From: Anoplopoma fimbria
Lineage: Eukaryota > Chordata > Actinopteri > Perciformes > Anoplopomatidae
Assembly: GCF_027596085.1 (NCBI RefSeq)
Contig: NC_072459.1
Coordinates: 23,429,228 to 23,493,227, forward strand
Direction: 5' to 3'
DNA length: 64,000 nt
Part shown: one piece after another, positions 22,381-34,400 of the stretch
How the letters are laid out: the number at the start of each line of letters is the position of its first letter
How positions within the stretch are numbered: the stretch's first letter is position 1
Notes under the pieces: generated by a model
What the model was told of the DNA's origin: nothing
Databases searched by the model: none
What the model saw: the letters and a program-made list of their open reading frames with translations, nothing else
Position numbers and translations under genes: made by a program

Positions 22381-25300
22381 CCAGCAGCTCACTGCCCTCG
22401 CTCAGTCCGCATAGTTCAGCTGGTGAACCAGCTCTCACGTGGCTGACGAAGATCCCTGTTTGGTTTCCTCCGACTATCGTAATATCTTCAGCTAGACTGG
22501 CTCTCCCGTGCTTTGGTGAGATGGGGGGGCTTGAGGACGGGGAGCTAGAGGATGTCCTGAGAGATGGCAGGGAGGGGCAGCATTAGATTAGGATGGGGTG
22601 ACATGTACATGAGGCAAAGAGTTGTCAAAGAGAAGTGCAACTCCACTAGTCGATTAGCTTTATGTAATTTAAAGGTTAACTGTTATGCTTGTTCTGTGCT
22701 TCATGAATTGTCTTTCATCCACATGTTGTATGTTTTATGAATATTTGCACTTACATTATTAAACCCTTTAAAGTCGTTGGACCCAAATACTAATGATGTT
22801 AAACACTAAGCTCTGTTAAACTGTATCTGCTAGAAATTATTTGGGGGTTTCATTTTGAGGATTCCACAAACAAGATTCAGGTCGTACGGTTGTGTTACAG
22901 TCATATAAGAACTATGTGGCCAATACTCACACCCTACCTTGATAAAATATCAAAAGAAAAAACATTATTATCTATTAAGCTGTTAGATGTTGCTGCGAGC
23001 AGCGTATTAGTGACATTGGTTATACAGCACAAAGCCATCACATACTGTATGTCATATGCTTTAACGATATTTCTAGTGGCTGTCATTGACAGGCATTAAA
23101 TCCCTGATGTTGTACCTGGAAACACTGGGATTGGGTTGGTGTGAAGATACTGTAGGCAGGTTGACCAGGTCAGGGGAAGAGATGAGAGTGTAGGGAGCTC
23201 CATGAATCCCACAAAGAAGGTTCACTCTGCTCTCCTAAAAATACCACAGAGCCTCGTAACTTTTGTCACAATGTACTACATGCAAAGGCAGCAAAACCAG
23301 AATTGATGCCAAATTACTCAAAATCCCTGACAATCATTTAACGTTTTAAGTTAGTTTTTTCCCACATGAATAATGGTTTTTTTAAACCGAAACATGACCG
23401 AAACAAATATACCTGTAATGTTATCATTCTCATCGCTGCCCCACGATTCCAAGTCCAACCTATTGAGAGCAGAAAAAAGGGACGTTAATAAGAATTAAAT
23501 CAAACTAGTTAGAATAGCCTGATATTGTGTATTGTTATGTGGGACTGATTAACTCACTCAGTGTTGAATCGTCGGTTGATGGAGTTCATACACGGTGGGA
23601 AGGTAAATGTGGAGAGTCGATTTATTTCTTTTTCATTGTCCTCTGTCTGAGGGAAGAGAGGCGAATACAAAATATACTGATTCTCTCTCATTCATTCTTT
23701 GTCTCTTTTGTTCTTTTGTTCCTGTGTTTGTTAATGAGCAGAGCTGTGGTACTCACCGACGAGAGGAGATTCTCCTCTGAGTTGGAGCGAGAATCTGTGG
23801 AGGAGAAATAAAGTACTTAAGCACAAGTGCTCTGTACAAAATTATAGAAAAATATTTTTCAGGTGTCAGTGCACACAACTTACCTTCTGAGTTTTCACTG
23901 GCATGGCCACCTGAGGGCCTCTGTGGCACAGAGAAGTTAAGTAAAAATATAGTATGACCTCACAGCTATAGAGGTATTGTGCAGGTACTAACATGCTGAG
24001 AGTTGCATAAGAATCTACTAAAATGTCTGAAACTCTAGACAGTAGTAAGATCCTAGTCCAGCTGAAGAAATTTACTTTGCAGTCCAAAAGCTACATTCCA
24101 CGCATGCCGCAAAGACAATGTGAGAAAACATGTTGCTGCAGTCTCCAAAGCAGTTGTGTGAACAGTAAATAAAGAAGTAGTTACACTGCATTAAAATCAT
24201 CAATTGATGACGGTGACTCTACTATTACTGTGAATGCGAGTAAGATCATAGTTGTGGAAGCAAGCTCTGACCTTTCGTAGCTGAAGGCGGGTGCCATTGG
24301 CCTGGGGTCTCAGGTCCAGACCAAGGGAACAGCAGGGGCCGTAGCACTGGTCCTCACTGCACAGGGACAGGTTGGACTGAGGGGACACAGGGGATTATAT
24401 AAAGTGTTGTGTGGTTATGTGGGAAGACAGTGCTGTACTCCTAACTTGCTACGTGAACTCACACAGTGCAGACCGGGGCTGCTCTGTTCCATTTGCTCCC
24501 GGCTCCTCTCCCTCTCTCTCTCCAGCTCCCTCTGCTGCTGCTCGAGGTTGGCCTGCAGCTCTGCAATGCGCTTACGCAGACGGTTCTTATCCAGCAGACA
24601 GTCGGTATACTCCAACTGCAGGCTGTCCCGACTATGGAGAGCCTGGTGAAAAGATAAAAAAAGAAAAAAGTTTGCGTGGTGTGATAACTGTCGAGACTAG
24701 TCCACCTGCAATACAACCAACTACCAATGTGCCTTGATAAAAGTTGGCGAGAGACTGTGTTGGTCTTCCATTCACACTGACCTGGTCTCTCTCCTTTTCC
24801 AGCTCCATGATCTGGTTGAAATAGGACATGCTCCTCTTCTGTTCGGTCTCCCAGTCCAGCTGGAGAGTTCTCACCTTCAGCTGCAGCTGCTCGCACTGCG
24901 ACTCCAGCTAAAAAAGCACTTTACCATTACTACCTCTATTCAAAGGCAGGAAAAAACATTAAACACCAACTTTGGCAGTACATCAAACTTTTTTAACAGA
25001 GTAAAAACAATATAATGTTAAAGATAATTTGTGGCACCTTGTCCGAGTGCTCCTCATTGCCCTGGAGCTCTCCTTGTAATCTGGTTATGATATCATAGAG
25101 CTCATGCCTCTGCTCTGCTGCCTCCCTGCGGTCCTGCTGCAGGATATCCATCAGAGCCTGAGGTCAACAACAGAAAGCACATGTTGACAATATAAAACAC
25201 TGCATCTTTATAAACACCACTAGAAAAAAGCATGCTAAATCTTTGTCTTGAAGGACAAATTATGAAGAAAAAGCAGTGTGATTGATCCTGGCACAAAAAG

Positions 25301-28300
25301 AAATAGAAAATGTGCTTTCAGACGATAAACGTTGTAGATTTGAAAACATACTATGACTCCAGAGCCAAGAGCTGCGTTCCTCATCTGACTTCCTGTATTC
25401 TCAGCTTTGTGAACTTCAGTACGGTGCAGCGGCTTTTCTGGCAAAGCAGGTGGAGAACCATTTATTCCAGTGGACAGCAGACTGTTTCTCTTTGCTGAAA
25501 TGGTGTTCCCTGCAGGATTGATTGCTTGTTTGTCTGCCTCTGTCAACCTGGACTTCAGCTCCTCTACCTGAATGGAGACCAAGCAAAGCAGCCATAAAGA
25601 CATACCCTGCCATTTCTGCAGCAAGTAACAGCTGTTTTTAGAGTGAGGATCGTCTGAGGAATGTGGTGGGAGATAGGGAATGACTCATCTTATGAGGGCC
25701 AGTAAAAGTCTTGTGTTCGACAACTCCATGGTATCAGTATCTTTGAGTTCTATGATTTGTTGTGAATAAAACATACACTCTCTTTAACCTCCTAAGATGA
25801 TACACTGTGCAGTTTTATTTTTTACATATGCTGCTCCCAACCAACCTACCTGCATCAGTAGGTCTCTCTCACGGGTGGAGGCCTTGCCTTGCTCCTCCAG
25901 GGCCCTGGAGTACTTCACAGCCTGCTCCAGGTGCCTGTCCTTCAGCTTGCCCAGCTCACGACTCCCAGATTCCCAGTCCTGACGCAGCCTGAGGATCACA
26001 AATCATCCAGTGAGCACATCCTCTTTTTCTCATTGATTAATTTGTGTGCAACACCAGGTAAACCAGAACCATTACTCATTCATGGATTCATTGTAGTTGT
26101 ATTCTACTCACTGAAGCTTAATGAAGAAATATTACTATTATAAACTACAGATTCACTCATATTTGTTTATTTACCCTCTCAAATGGAGTCTCAGTCTCTA
26201 CGCTGCCGGAGATTTGGCCCAAACAAAGTGAAGATTTTAAAATCTCAAAAACCAGCTGGTAAGCTTTCTATAGAATGTTACCTCTCACTGCTCGTTTGAC
26301 GCCATCAATAAGAGAAATTACCTGGCTCAACTGTCAGAGAAAGCTGCTTTCATGATTAATATCTCACCCATTAATCTAGCGATCATTCTCTGGGACAAGA
26401 TTGTTTTTTCACAGCCTGATAAAGGCAGGATGCAAAGTTATAGGGATAAACCCAGCTACCCACAAAGTGAGACAAACCTCTCTAGCTGCAGTCTGTCCTG
26501 ACGCAACTCCTGAGCTTTGCGTTCGGCGCGGCTGCGTTCATCCTCAGCCATCCGGCAGCGCTGAGACAGGCGTCGCTCACACATGCGGCTGTTTCGAAGC
26601 TGCTCCCTCAGTTTACGCACCTCCAAAAGCAGGAACTGGGTCAAACCCTCCGGACCCTCCTCATCTGGGGGGTAAAAAACAGGTGGAGGTCATGGGTCAA
26701 GGGTACAACTGGTTAATGTGTTTGGAGAGGGTAAACTAACATGCAGAGAGTGGCTTGTTTTAATGAACACTGAAACCTTGTGTATGCTTTGTGAAAGTTG
26801 AAACCTACCAAGAGACCAAAGACCTTTCATTATATTCTGCTTGTTTAACATGCCCTTCATTGCATAAGATACTCTTAAGCGTCATAAGAAAAACACATTG
26901 TGTGCTCAACTGTGCAGAGAGCAGCCTACTTATCTTCTAGATAACACATTTTTTTATGTGTTCATATGTCAAGTTTGTTTGCTGGCCATGTAACATTCAA
27001 ATATACCCTTAGTTAGCTTATCAAAAGTTAGCATGCATGTAGTGTGTTTACTATGTGCCAAAGACCCTTTTTTACACAACAAGTGGGGCTAAGTTGTTTT
27101 TTTTTAATCAGATTTAAGTCTCATGATGACAATCAAGTTTTGAGTCCTAAACTTTGAGTTTTGGGCCTGAAATATTTGTGATGAAGTCTATTTTATATAT
27201 TCTATTTCCGATTAGATACAGTGTCTTTTCATTCAAAGTATATACCTGAAAATTCTCATTCCAAATTAAGATATTTGAGTCTACACCTCTGCGATCCTCG
27301 ACATGCCGAGAAACCCGCCTTACCCAGTATGAGGGAGCATCGCTGTGTGGGCTGCTCTCCGGTCAGCTGTGTGTACTGGTCCGGGTGGTAAAACTCCAGT
27401 GATTCCATGAATGCTTGAAGACCGCGCTGGCCCTGACCACGCAGAATGTCCAGCAAGCGACCTGTTCAACAAAAAGAGAATAAAACTAAATCTGAAAAAC
27501 TGTAACAACGTGTGATTAATCACTATCCCAGGCACAATGTCAATAAACTGATACAAGCTCATGTCGCCATTTTGCTCTTGTAAACTATCAAAGCTGAAGC
27601 AGCCTCACCTCAAAATTGCTACCTCTTTGATGTCAGTGCCATTTACACTGAAGTTACATAGGTATTTCAAACATGAGCATGAGCTAACCCACTGGAAATT
27701 AAACCACAGTGATATGAACTGGGAGCTCAGGTCCTCGTCTTCACCTTTATCTTCTTTCACTCCCCAATCTGTCAGCCTAACACTTACCTTTACTTAGCTT
27801 AGTCTTTCATCTTACTCTCTCCTTAGTTCCTGCCTGTTTTGCTCACTGCAACATTTATCTCTACCCACCTTTTCCTCTCTGACAACCTGCTACCCAACCA
27901 CTCACACATAATGTGGAAAGTTTTACAAAAGAACCACACTGTATGGACTATATTGCTTTCAATTTTCAAAGCATGTCTCGTAAAAATATGACAGATATGT
28001 AAGAAATTATTCTTTTTTTTATAAATGATCAATGTTACTTTACTGCTTGTCCTCTGTTCCAATTTTTCTAAGATTTCTAGGTTGAGTTATGGACGTTTAT
28101 TTGCATAGGAGATAATACAATCCTCAAGTCACGGTGAAAATATGTGTATTAGATTCAGATTTGAATGAGTCATGACTCCAAGAAGTATAGACTACAAAAT
28201 CAACCACAATAACCAACTTCCTGTTGAGCTGTCTCTTTCCCCTCATACCTCATAGTAGCTTCCTTTTTTAATAGGTTCAATATACCATTACAAAAAGACT

Positions 28301-29060
28301 CATAGTATTACATTACAGTCATTTAGCAGACGCTTTTATCCAAAGCGACTTACAGTCAGTAGTATGTTACATATCATTCACCCATTCACACACTGATGAC
28401 AGGCTACCATCAAGGTGCCACCATCAGACTCTAACTAACATTCATTCACATCCAGTCCACACCGATGGCCTTCAGGAGCAACTTGGGGTTAAGTGTCTTG
28501 CCCAAGGACACATCGACTGCCGAAGCCGGGTATCGAACCGCCGGGTATCGAACCACCGATCCTCTGATTGGAGAACTACCTTGCTCTCCACTACGCCACA
28601 GCCGCCCCAGTATCTTCTACTGTGAGTTTCAAATCTCTAAAAGTTAACTTTCATATCGCAGTTTCATGATCTGAAACTACTTTGCTGATGGGTAACGTAC
28701 GCACAACCAGCTGCATGGCCTTTTATGTCATGTCAGAAAAAACCAATAAACCTGACGCTTTTGCTTCAGGTGTTCACTCTAGCTATATGGCTGGTGTTCC
28801 ACTGTAGATGTATCCATGTTTTCAAATTAATTTTTCCTCCTCTCACCGGCCTTGCTGATGCGCAGCGGATACTGCGTTGAGTTGAGCACCTCGTCTTCAT
28901 CCTGCTCGTCGATGACCTTGCACTGCCGCAGATACGGGGTGAGTTTGGCCGGGTTGAGGATGCGTGTGAGCTTGTGCCGAACCCCCTCCACCCGATCCCA
29001 AAGCTCCTCACAGCGCTCCCCTGACCAGGAGGGAGAAGACCGTACCTCCTCCTGAGCCAT
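19939..29060 (-). CDS. card10: Caspase recruitment domain protein 10 (CARMA3), 23 coding exons
   Basis: Cytoplasmic scaffold that nucleates BCL10-MALT1 and activates NF-kB downstream of PKC. Exons (minus): 28847-29060, 27324-27461, 26478-26664, 25850-25988, 25352-25567, 25038-25157, 24782-24907, 24463-24642, 24272-24376, 23884-23920, 23757-23794, 23558-23646, 23413-23459, 23116-23234, 22379-22556, 21992-22115, 21627-21867, 21407-21473, 21174-21276, 20868-21026, 20639-20751, 20405-20520, 19939-20146. Phases agree except one single-base break at 23173-23176. Corrected length is about 1020 aa, close to human CARD10 (1032). Order: CARD ([20 protein letters not shown]), coiled coil starting after [16 protein letters not shown], linker [11 protein letters not shown] ([18 protein letters not shown]), SH3 (FYVRVNLSM to [13 protein letters not shown]) and degenerate guanylate kinase ([16 protein letters not shown]). 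CARD10 is preferred to CARD11 or CARD14 from the CARD/DEEGPEG region and the cdc42ep1/tnrc6b neighbours, although the PDZ and SH3 look more like CARD14. ATG 29058-29060 is the safe start; an upstream in-frame exon is possible. Confidence 0.88.
22310..22378. repeat. (CA)n microsatellite abutting a card10 splice donor
   Basis: About 35 CA units on the plus strand. On the minus strand it is (GT)n and starts right after the last exon base (22379), so the intron's GT donor is the first repeat unit. Confidence 0.95.
28211..28605 (-). repeat. tRNA-derived SINE, copy 2, upstream in the card10 intron
   Basis: Nearly identical to 2374-2750, including about 95 bp past the SINE tail. Differences include a small insertion (CATTCATTCACATCC against CATTCATCATCC) and a tandem duplication of CGGGTATCGAACCGC in the B-box region (about 28528-28557). 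Confidence 0.85.
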
Positions 29061-31008
29061 GTCCCCATCCTCTGTCCAAACTGTGACACCTGCAAGAGAC
29101 CGGAAAATTTACAAGCAGTTCAGGAAGTTTGAGTACTGTAAAACGATTGTGCAATGATAGACACAAAAAAGATATAAAAAACAAATCTTGCAATCATTCT
29201 GTGTCTCCATAAATGTTTTTGCTACTTTCGACCATGTCTCATTTGACCGCCACAATTCAGCCTGAGGGCCAGATTTACTGAAAACACTTATCACTCAAAT
29301 CTCAGCCATCAAAGTGGGTCATTGCACTGTGGTTTCTAAAAAATCACAGTCTGTCTGCTTTTCAGCGCAAAGATAAGAGATCAGAAGAAAACATGTGAGT
29401 TGAAGCCCCTTACTGGAAATCTTGTAAGGAATGCCGAGGGGGATTTACTCCTACAAAATACAAGACTGACAGATGAACATTTAACTTTAGGTCAGTTCCC
29501 ACACGGGGAGAAGATAAAGGTGTTTGGTTTAAGGAGGACAACTTGATTAGCTGAAAGCCAATAAGCATTTGCATGATGAATGAACTAAAAGTTATATTTC
29601 TCTAATGTGAGTTAATATATCAGCAGCAGTTAGAGTATGCTGTTACGTGGGTCATAAACTGTAGTGGGAGGGACACTTTGTGGGTCAGTCTCAGACTGCA
29701 GGAATGAAAAATACAAGCGTGACTCATATTGCACACCTAAAAACAAACCAGGGGACAAAAGCTTCCTCAGTCCCATTCATTTCACACAGTGGAGGAGACA
29801 ATGAGAGAAAGTGAATAACCCTGCTGCTACAGGAGTGTGTTAAAAACAGTAACATAGTGTGTGTAATCACACTTACTGTTAAGTTATTTTCTTTCCTTGT
29901 GTCATAATGATAATAATAACAGAACGGTTGATTTTGTTATCAGTGATGCAAGGGAGGGAAAGCTTTTGCCAGCCTTCCAAATCCAGTGAGAAATTGCTGA
30001 ACAAGGCACACTCTAACAACACGAGCCTGAAAGCTGTGTTGTTTTAACAGGCAGAACCCCATGTCTCATTTCTGTTGGTTTAACAAATGCAGTCTATAAC
30101 CACAGAGAGGTCCAGCTTCTTTCACATCTCACTGCAGTCTGTAATGCTTTGCGGTTTTTGGCTCTAGGCTCTGATAACTTGTGATGGGTACCTATTGATA
30201 AGTCATCATGAAAATGATATATTAGTGTTTACCCTCAGTGATATTTACCAACAATGAGAGTGAGGCCTACTGCTCTGAGCAGCTGATCAGACCGATCCTA
30301 GCTAACAGGCAGGTCGAGGCAGGTCTGGTTGTTCTGGAATCTCAGTCATTACTCATAAACACATCTACTGAGACATCGTTCTCCAAGCAGTAGAAAACAC
30401 TCACCCAATACTATCCTGTATCTATCATTGTCTTTTCTAAAAACAGAAATGAATACAACCTGCTAAATTTATTTATAAAAAATAAAAATAAACAAAAAAC
30501 AAAACAAACATCTGCACTGCAAAATGAAGGGAAAACAATACAAAATCAAAGAATAACACAAAACTACACATGTATTATCTGCTGATAAGATATTCAAAAA
30601 TATTCCATCAAAAATACTTTTGTTATTGGATTTATTCATCTCCAAAAGGCCGTTTATATATAATGTGGGAAGGTTTGGAAAATTTTGAGATAAGCTTTTC
30701 ATAAAAATGAGATACAATTTTGTATTGGACAAGAATGAAAATATGTATATGTTAATATAAGTTAGTTTAGCAAAAAAAACGACATCTAGAGAAACAGATC
30801 AATGACATGATATAGCAATTGGTATTCCATAATGTGGTAGATTATAGCAATGTGGGAGTTGAAAATGCTATATTTGAATATTTGTCTATTTCCCAAACCA
30901 GTAAACTGGCAGCCGGACCTGAGACCGTATCACTGATTACAGACACGGCTACAGCACATTGCTACTAGTTAACAACCGACTCGTAAAACAGCTGAAATGT
31001 TGGCTTAC

Positions 31009-31100
31009 CACTCATGTCTCAAACGTCCTTGAATCTGAAGATGAGACGAAACACGTCCTCCACGTCCAGAGACGCGTCAGAAGTGAAACTGAGCAGTGCG
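31009..31100 (-). other. card10: Candidate first exon of card10 (upstream start)
   Basis: On the minus strand an ATG at 31013-31015 is followed by AGT G and a good donor (GTAAGC). Splicing to the acceptor before 29089 keeps the frame and adds 12 residues ([12 protein letters not shown]) before the Met at 29060, with no stop. The leader sequence just upstream holds an unrelated frame ending FRLIFRFKDV. Support is the splice signal plus phase only; the internal ATG has a good context (GGGGACATGG) and could be the real start. Confidence 0.42.
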
Positions 31101-31102
31101 AT

Positions 31103-31487
31103 CACAGGTACTCCTTTACTCACAGGTACTCCTTTACTCACAGGTACTCCTTTACTCACAGGTACTCCTTTACTCACAGGTACTCCTTTACTCACAGGTA
31201 CTCCTTTACTCACAGGTACTCCTTTACTCACAGGTACTCCTTTACTCCTTTACACACAGGTACTCCTTTACACACAGGTACTCCTTTACTCACAGGTACT
31301 CCTTTACTCACAGGTACTCCTTTACTCACAGGTACTCCTTTACTCACAGGTACTCCTTTACTCACAGGTACTCCTTTACTCACAGGTACTCCTTTACTCA
31401 CAGGTACTCCTTTACTCACAGGTACTCCTTTACTCACAGGTACTCCTTTACTCACAGGTACTTTACTCACAGGTACTCCTTTACGCA
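31103..31487. repeat. 18-bp minisatellite
   Basis: About 21 units of CACAGGTACTCCTTTACT with a few variants (ACACACAGG near 31250-31275 and a shortened unit near 31460). The unit is a multiple of three and so opens several artificial frames on both strands; none is a gene. Confidence 0.97.
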
Positions 31488-34400
31488 CACCTTGGCACAC
31501 TCAGCTCCTCCACCCTCGGTAAGCCCCAGCCAGCCAATCGGAAGCCAAGAATAGCGAGAAAAACAAACACTCATATCACCAAATCACAGCGGATTTCCTC
31601 TGTAAACACATTTCACAGTGGAGTGAAGTCTGAGGTGTAGCAGTCATTTGGCACTAGGTGGCGCTTTCGACCACTGATTGTCCACTCAAAGTTGTCCCTA
31701 ATAAGCACATTAATGCAGTGATAGGTATTTTGCACAATATTCTCAGGTATGTTTCTTGAATTGTGAGCTTTATCATGAAGGCTTGACTCAGAAACACGAT
31801 TTAAAAAGAAGGTGAGTCATTAACACTGTGAGTCACTCAGTAGCAGTCACTCAGTTACAAGGAACAGCTTTCCACCTCATAAGTGCACAGGAGAGAGAGC
31901 TTGGTGTTGGAACACCTTGTGTCCTGAAGGAGAGCAGATTAGTCACCCGCGTTTTCAAGGGAAACCTGCTGATCTGATACATTTAGACACAATGACATAG
32001 AGTGTCTCATCAATACATGTGTTTATAGTTGTATTGGCGTGTAGACCTATGGTTGTGATAGCACGTTCCAAATAATGACTGTAAAGAGTATCATAAGTAG
32101 GACAGCTGACTCTCTTACTATTGTTTGAGGTGCAGTACTACCAGGTAAGTTGAAGTGAAGCAAAGCTTAAAAAGAGTAGAGGCAAAAAAAAGATAATTAC
32201 AGGTTATGCTCCAAATCATTCAACAGCAAGTGAAAGACTTTAAATGAGCATTAAATGAGAAGAAGAAGTGATTTTGTGTCGGAAGTACATTTTAGATGGG
32301 CATTAAATAAATCCTTGGTTTGTAAAAATATACATAAATATAGGTTATATGAAAGATTTTAAATGATACACTACCATTTCCTTACTTCTCCTTCTCCTTT
32401 TCCAAGGCAGCTGGGTAACTCTTGTGTGTGGGACGGGACCGGACGTAGGGTGTGGTGTGAAAAGTGTCTTGCAGTACACTATGAAGGCAGACAGGACATG
32501 CAGAGTGCCCAGCAGAAGAATGTGTCTTTTTCTTGGCATGTGGACAGGAAATGTCAGCCCACTCTCCATCCCTGGGCCTCCCCAATACAAACATGCCTCC
32601 TGTTTGGGGTCTCAGTACTGCTGCTGAGAGAATGCGGGCTCATTCAAAGACAAAGATATTATGTACTTATATACACTACAGGAAGATTACATGTGAGGAT
32701 GTTCTCTCTACAAATGTCTTCTGAATAAACTACACACTTGTGCAGAAATAAATACAGACTTTGCATCAGGCCTTGGTCACACTCGGAATAGAGTGCTGCA
32801 GGAATGAGTCCTAAAACCCAGAAATGAGACAGCATTTTTGTATTTCAGGTTCCCTTGTCTCCAAGTCAATATATATTTTAATTGGTTTTAAGTTAGATGC
32901 CTTGAATAAGGTTTGTGGTTAGCACAAACCTAAAATATTTCAACGTTTTGTTCCACGATATAAAATGTGTCAGTAAATACAACAAGTGGCTATATGAGAA
33001 ATGTCATCACGCTGAGCCCTAGTCCGCCTTTAGCTACTTGGTGGTAACATGAAGTCATGCAACAATAGCTTTTTACTTCTAGCGATTGTATTTAAGCTTC
33101 AAAAATCATAAAGTGGTGTTTATTTGTGAAGATTATCTTGCTGAACAAAAAACGTTTAAGCATCATACACTTCTGTTTGCCGCAGAGTTTATTTTCTGCA
33201 ATAATCCAAAATTCAGTGGAATAACCTCATTGGCTTTTTGTGGAAACAACCAGTCCGATGCTAACTTTTGGGTTGGCCTACAAAAATACATCATCCCTGC
33301 AGCTCTCTGTGTGGTAAGCTGCACAATAATAGCAAATATGATACCCATTCATGTTATGCACTCACTGAAGGATCTGTTGTTACATACCTCAAAGACTTAC
33401 AGAAGTAGTCGAGCCGTGTATACTTTATAATATCTTAACAGTATGCAGGGACATGGTATGAGTTGGTAAAATCTGTTTATCAGGTAATTGATTTTGAAAG
33501 TGATAATGAACAAACAGGAAATAGAGAAGGTTATATAAATAACTCTACTTTCTCCTTTTGTTTTGAACCTCACTTGTGCTGTATCATCACAGATTGCCTC
33601 TCCTTGTTGATTATGACTCACAACTCACAACCTCTCTCCTCTCCTCCTCTCTGTCTGTCTTTCTTTCTGTACCCTTCTTTCTGTGCTCTTCTTCCATTTC
33701 GTCTCCCTTTCTTTGCTTCACTATTTGTCATTTACACTCTACCTCTTCCTCGGACAGACCCATCCATCCTCCAGCAGTTCAGTCCAGGCCTTGGTGAGGA
33801 GAGGGAGGGAGGGCTGCAGTGGATGAGCATTCCTGTTGTCTCTGAGGTGACGGCGGCACAGAGGAGCCATTGACGGCAGCACTGGACCCCACAGTTTGCT
33901 AATGCTGGAATGTGTGTTTTTGTGACAGTTCAGTAACACAGAAATGGGCCGTACAGAATTCCCTAAAGTGCAGTGAACGCTTTAATCTGTAGCTCTTTAT
34001 GTATATATATATTATCTCTCCAGACAGCAAGTGAGTGCGCAGCTGTTGGTTTAAGCTTCACGCCATCAGGAGCTGGGTGGAAGTGAAAACCATCACGGCC
34101 GCACCTTGTGGAATAAGCAAGTTTCTTATATTTGCTCTATGTATCTGTGTGACATGCACGTTAGACGGAGTGATGGCTTCTCAGCATAGAAAAAGATACA
34201 GCACAGGATGAAATCAGACATCAGAATTAATTGAAATCTATTTTAATCTATAACTATTCAACAATGAAGGCCAAAATGCTTGAACAGCACCAGTGTCTGT
34301 AGGTTTCATTTCTATGTTTGTTCCACACTTGTCCTTCCCGGCACACAACAGGCCCGGCTGTTCACCCAGCCGCTGAACCCCCATGGCTCCATCTATGACT

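Noticed and set aside
30959..31640. Several 90-208 codon frames on both strands with 6-residue repeats
   Set aside because: They are produced by the 18-bp minisatellite.
33757..33870. Exon-like segment after a long pyrimidine tract (reads PSILQQFSPGL then a donor-like GTGAGG)
   Set aside because: It does not join in phase to the next coding-looking island (34346-34490), and no family is recognised.
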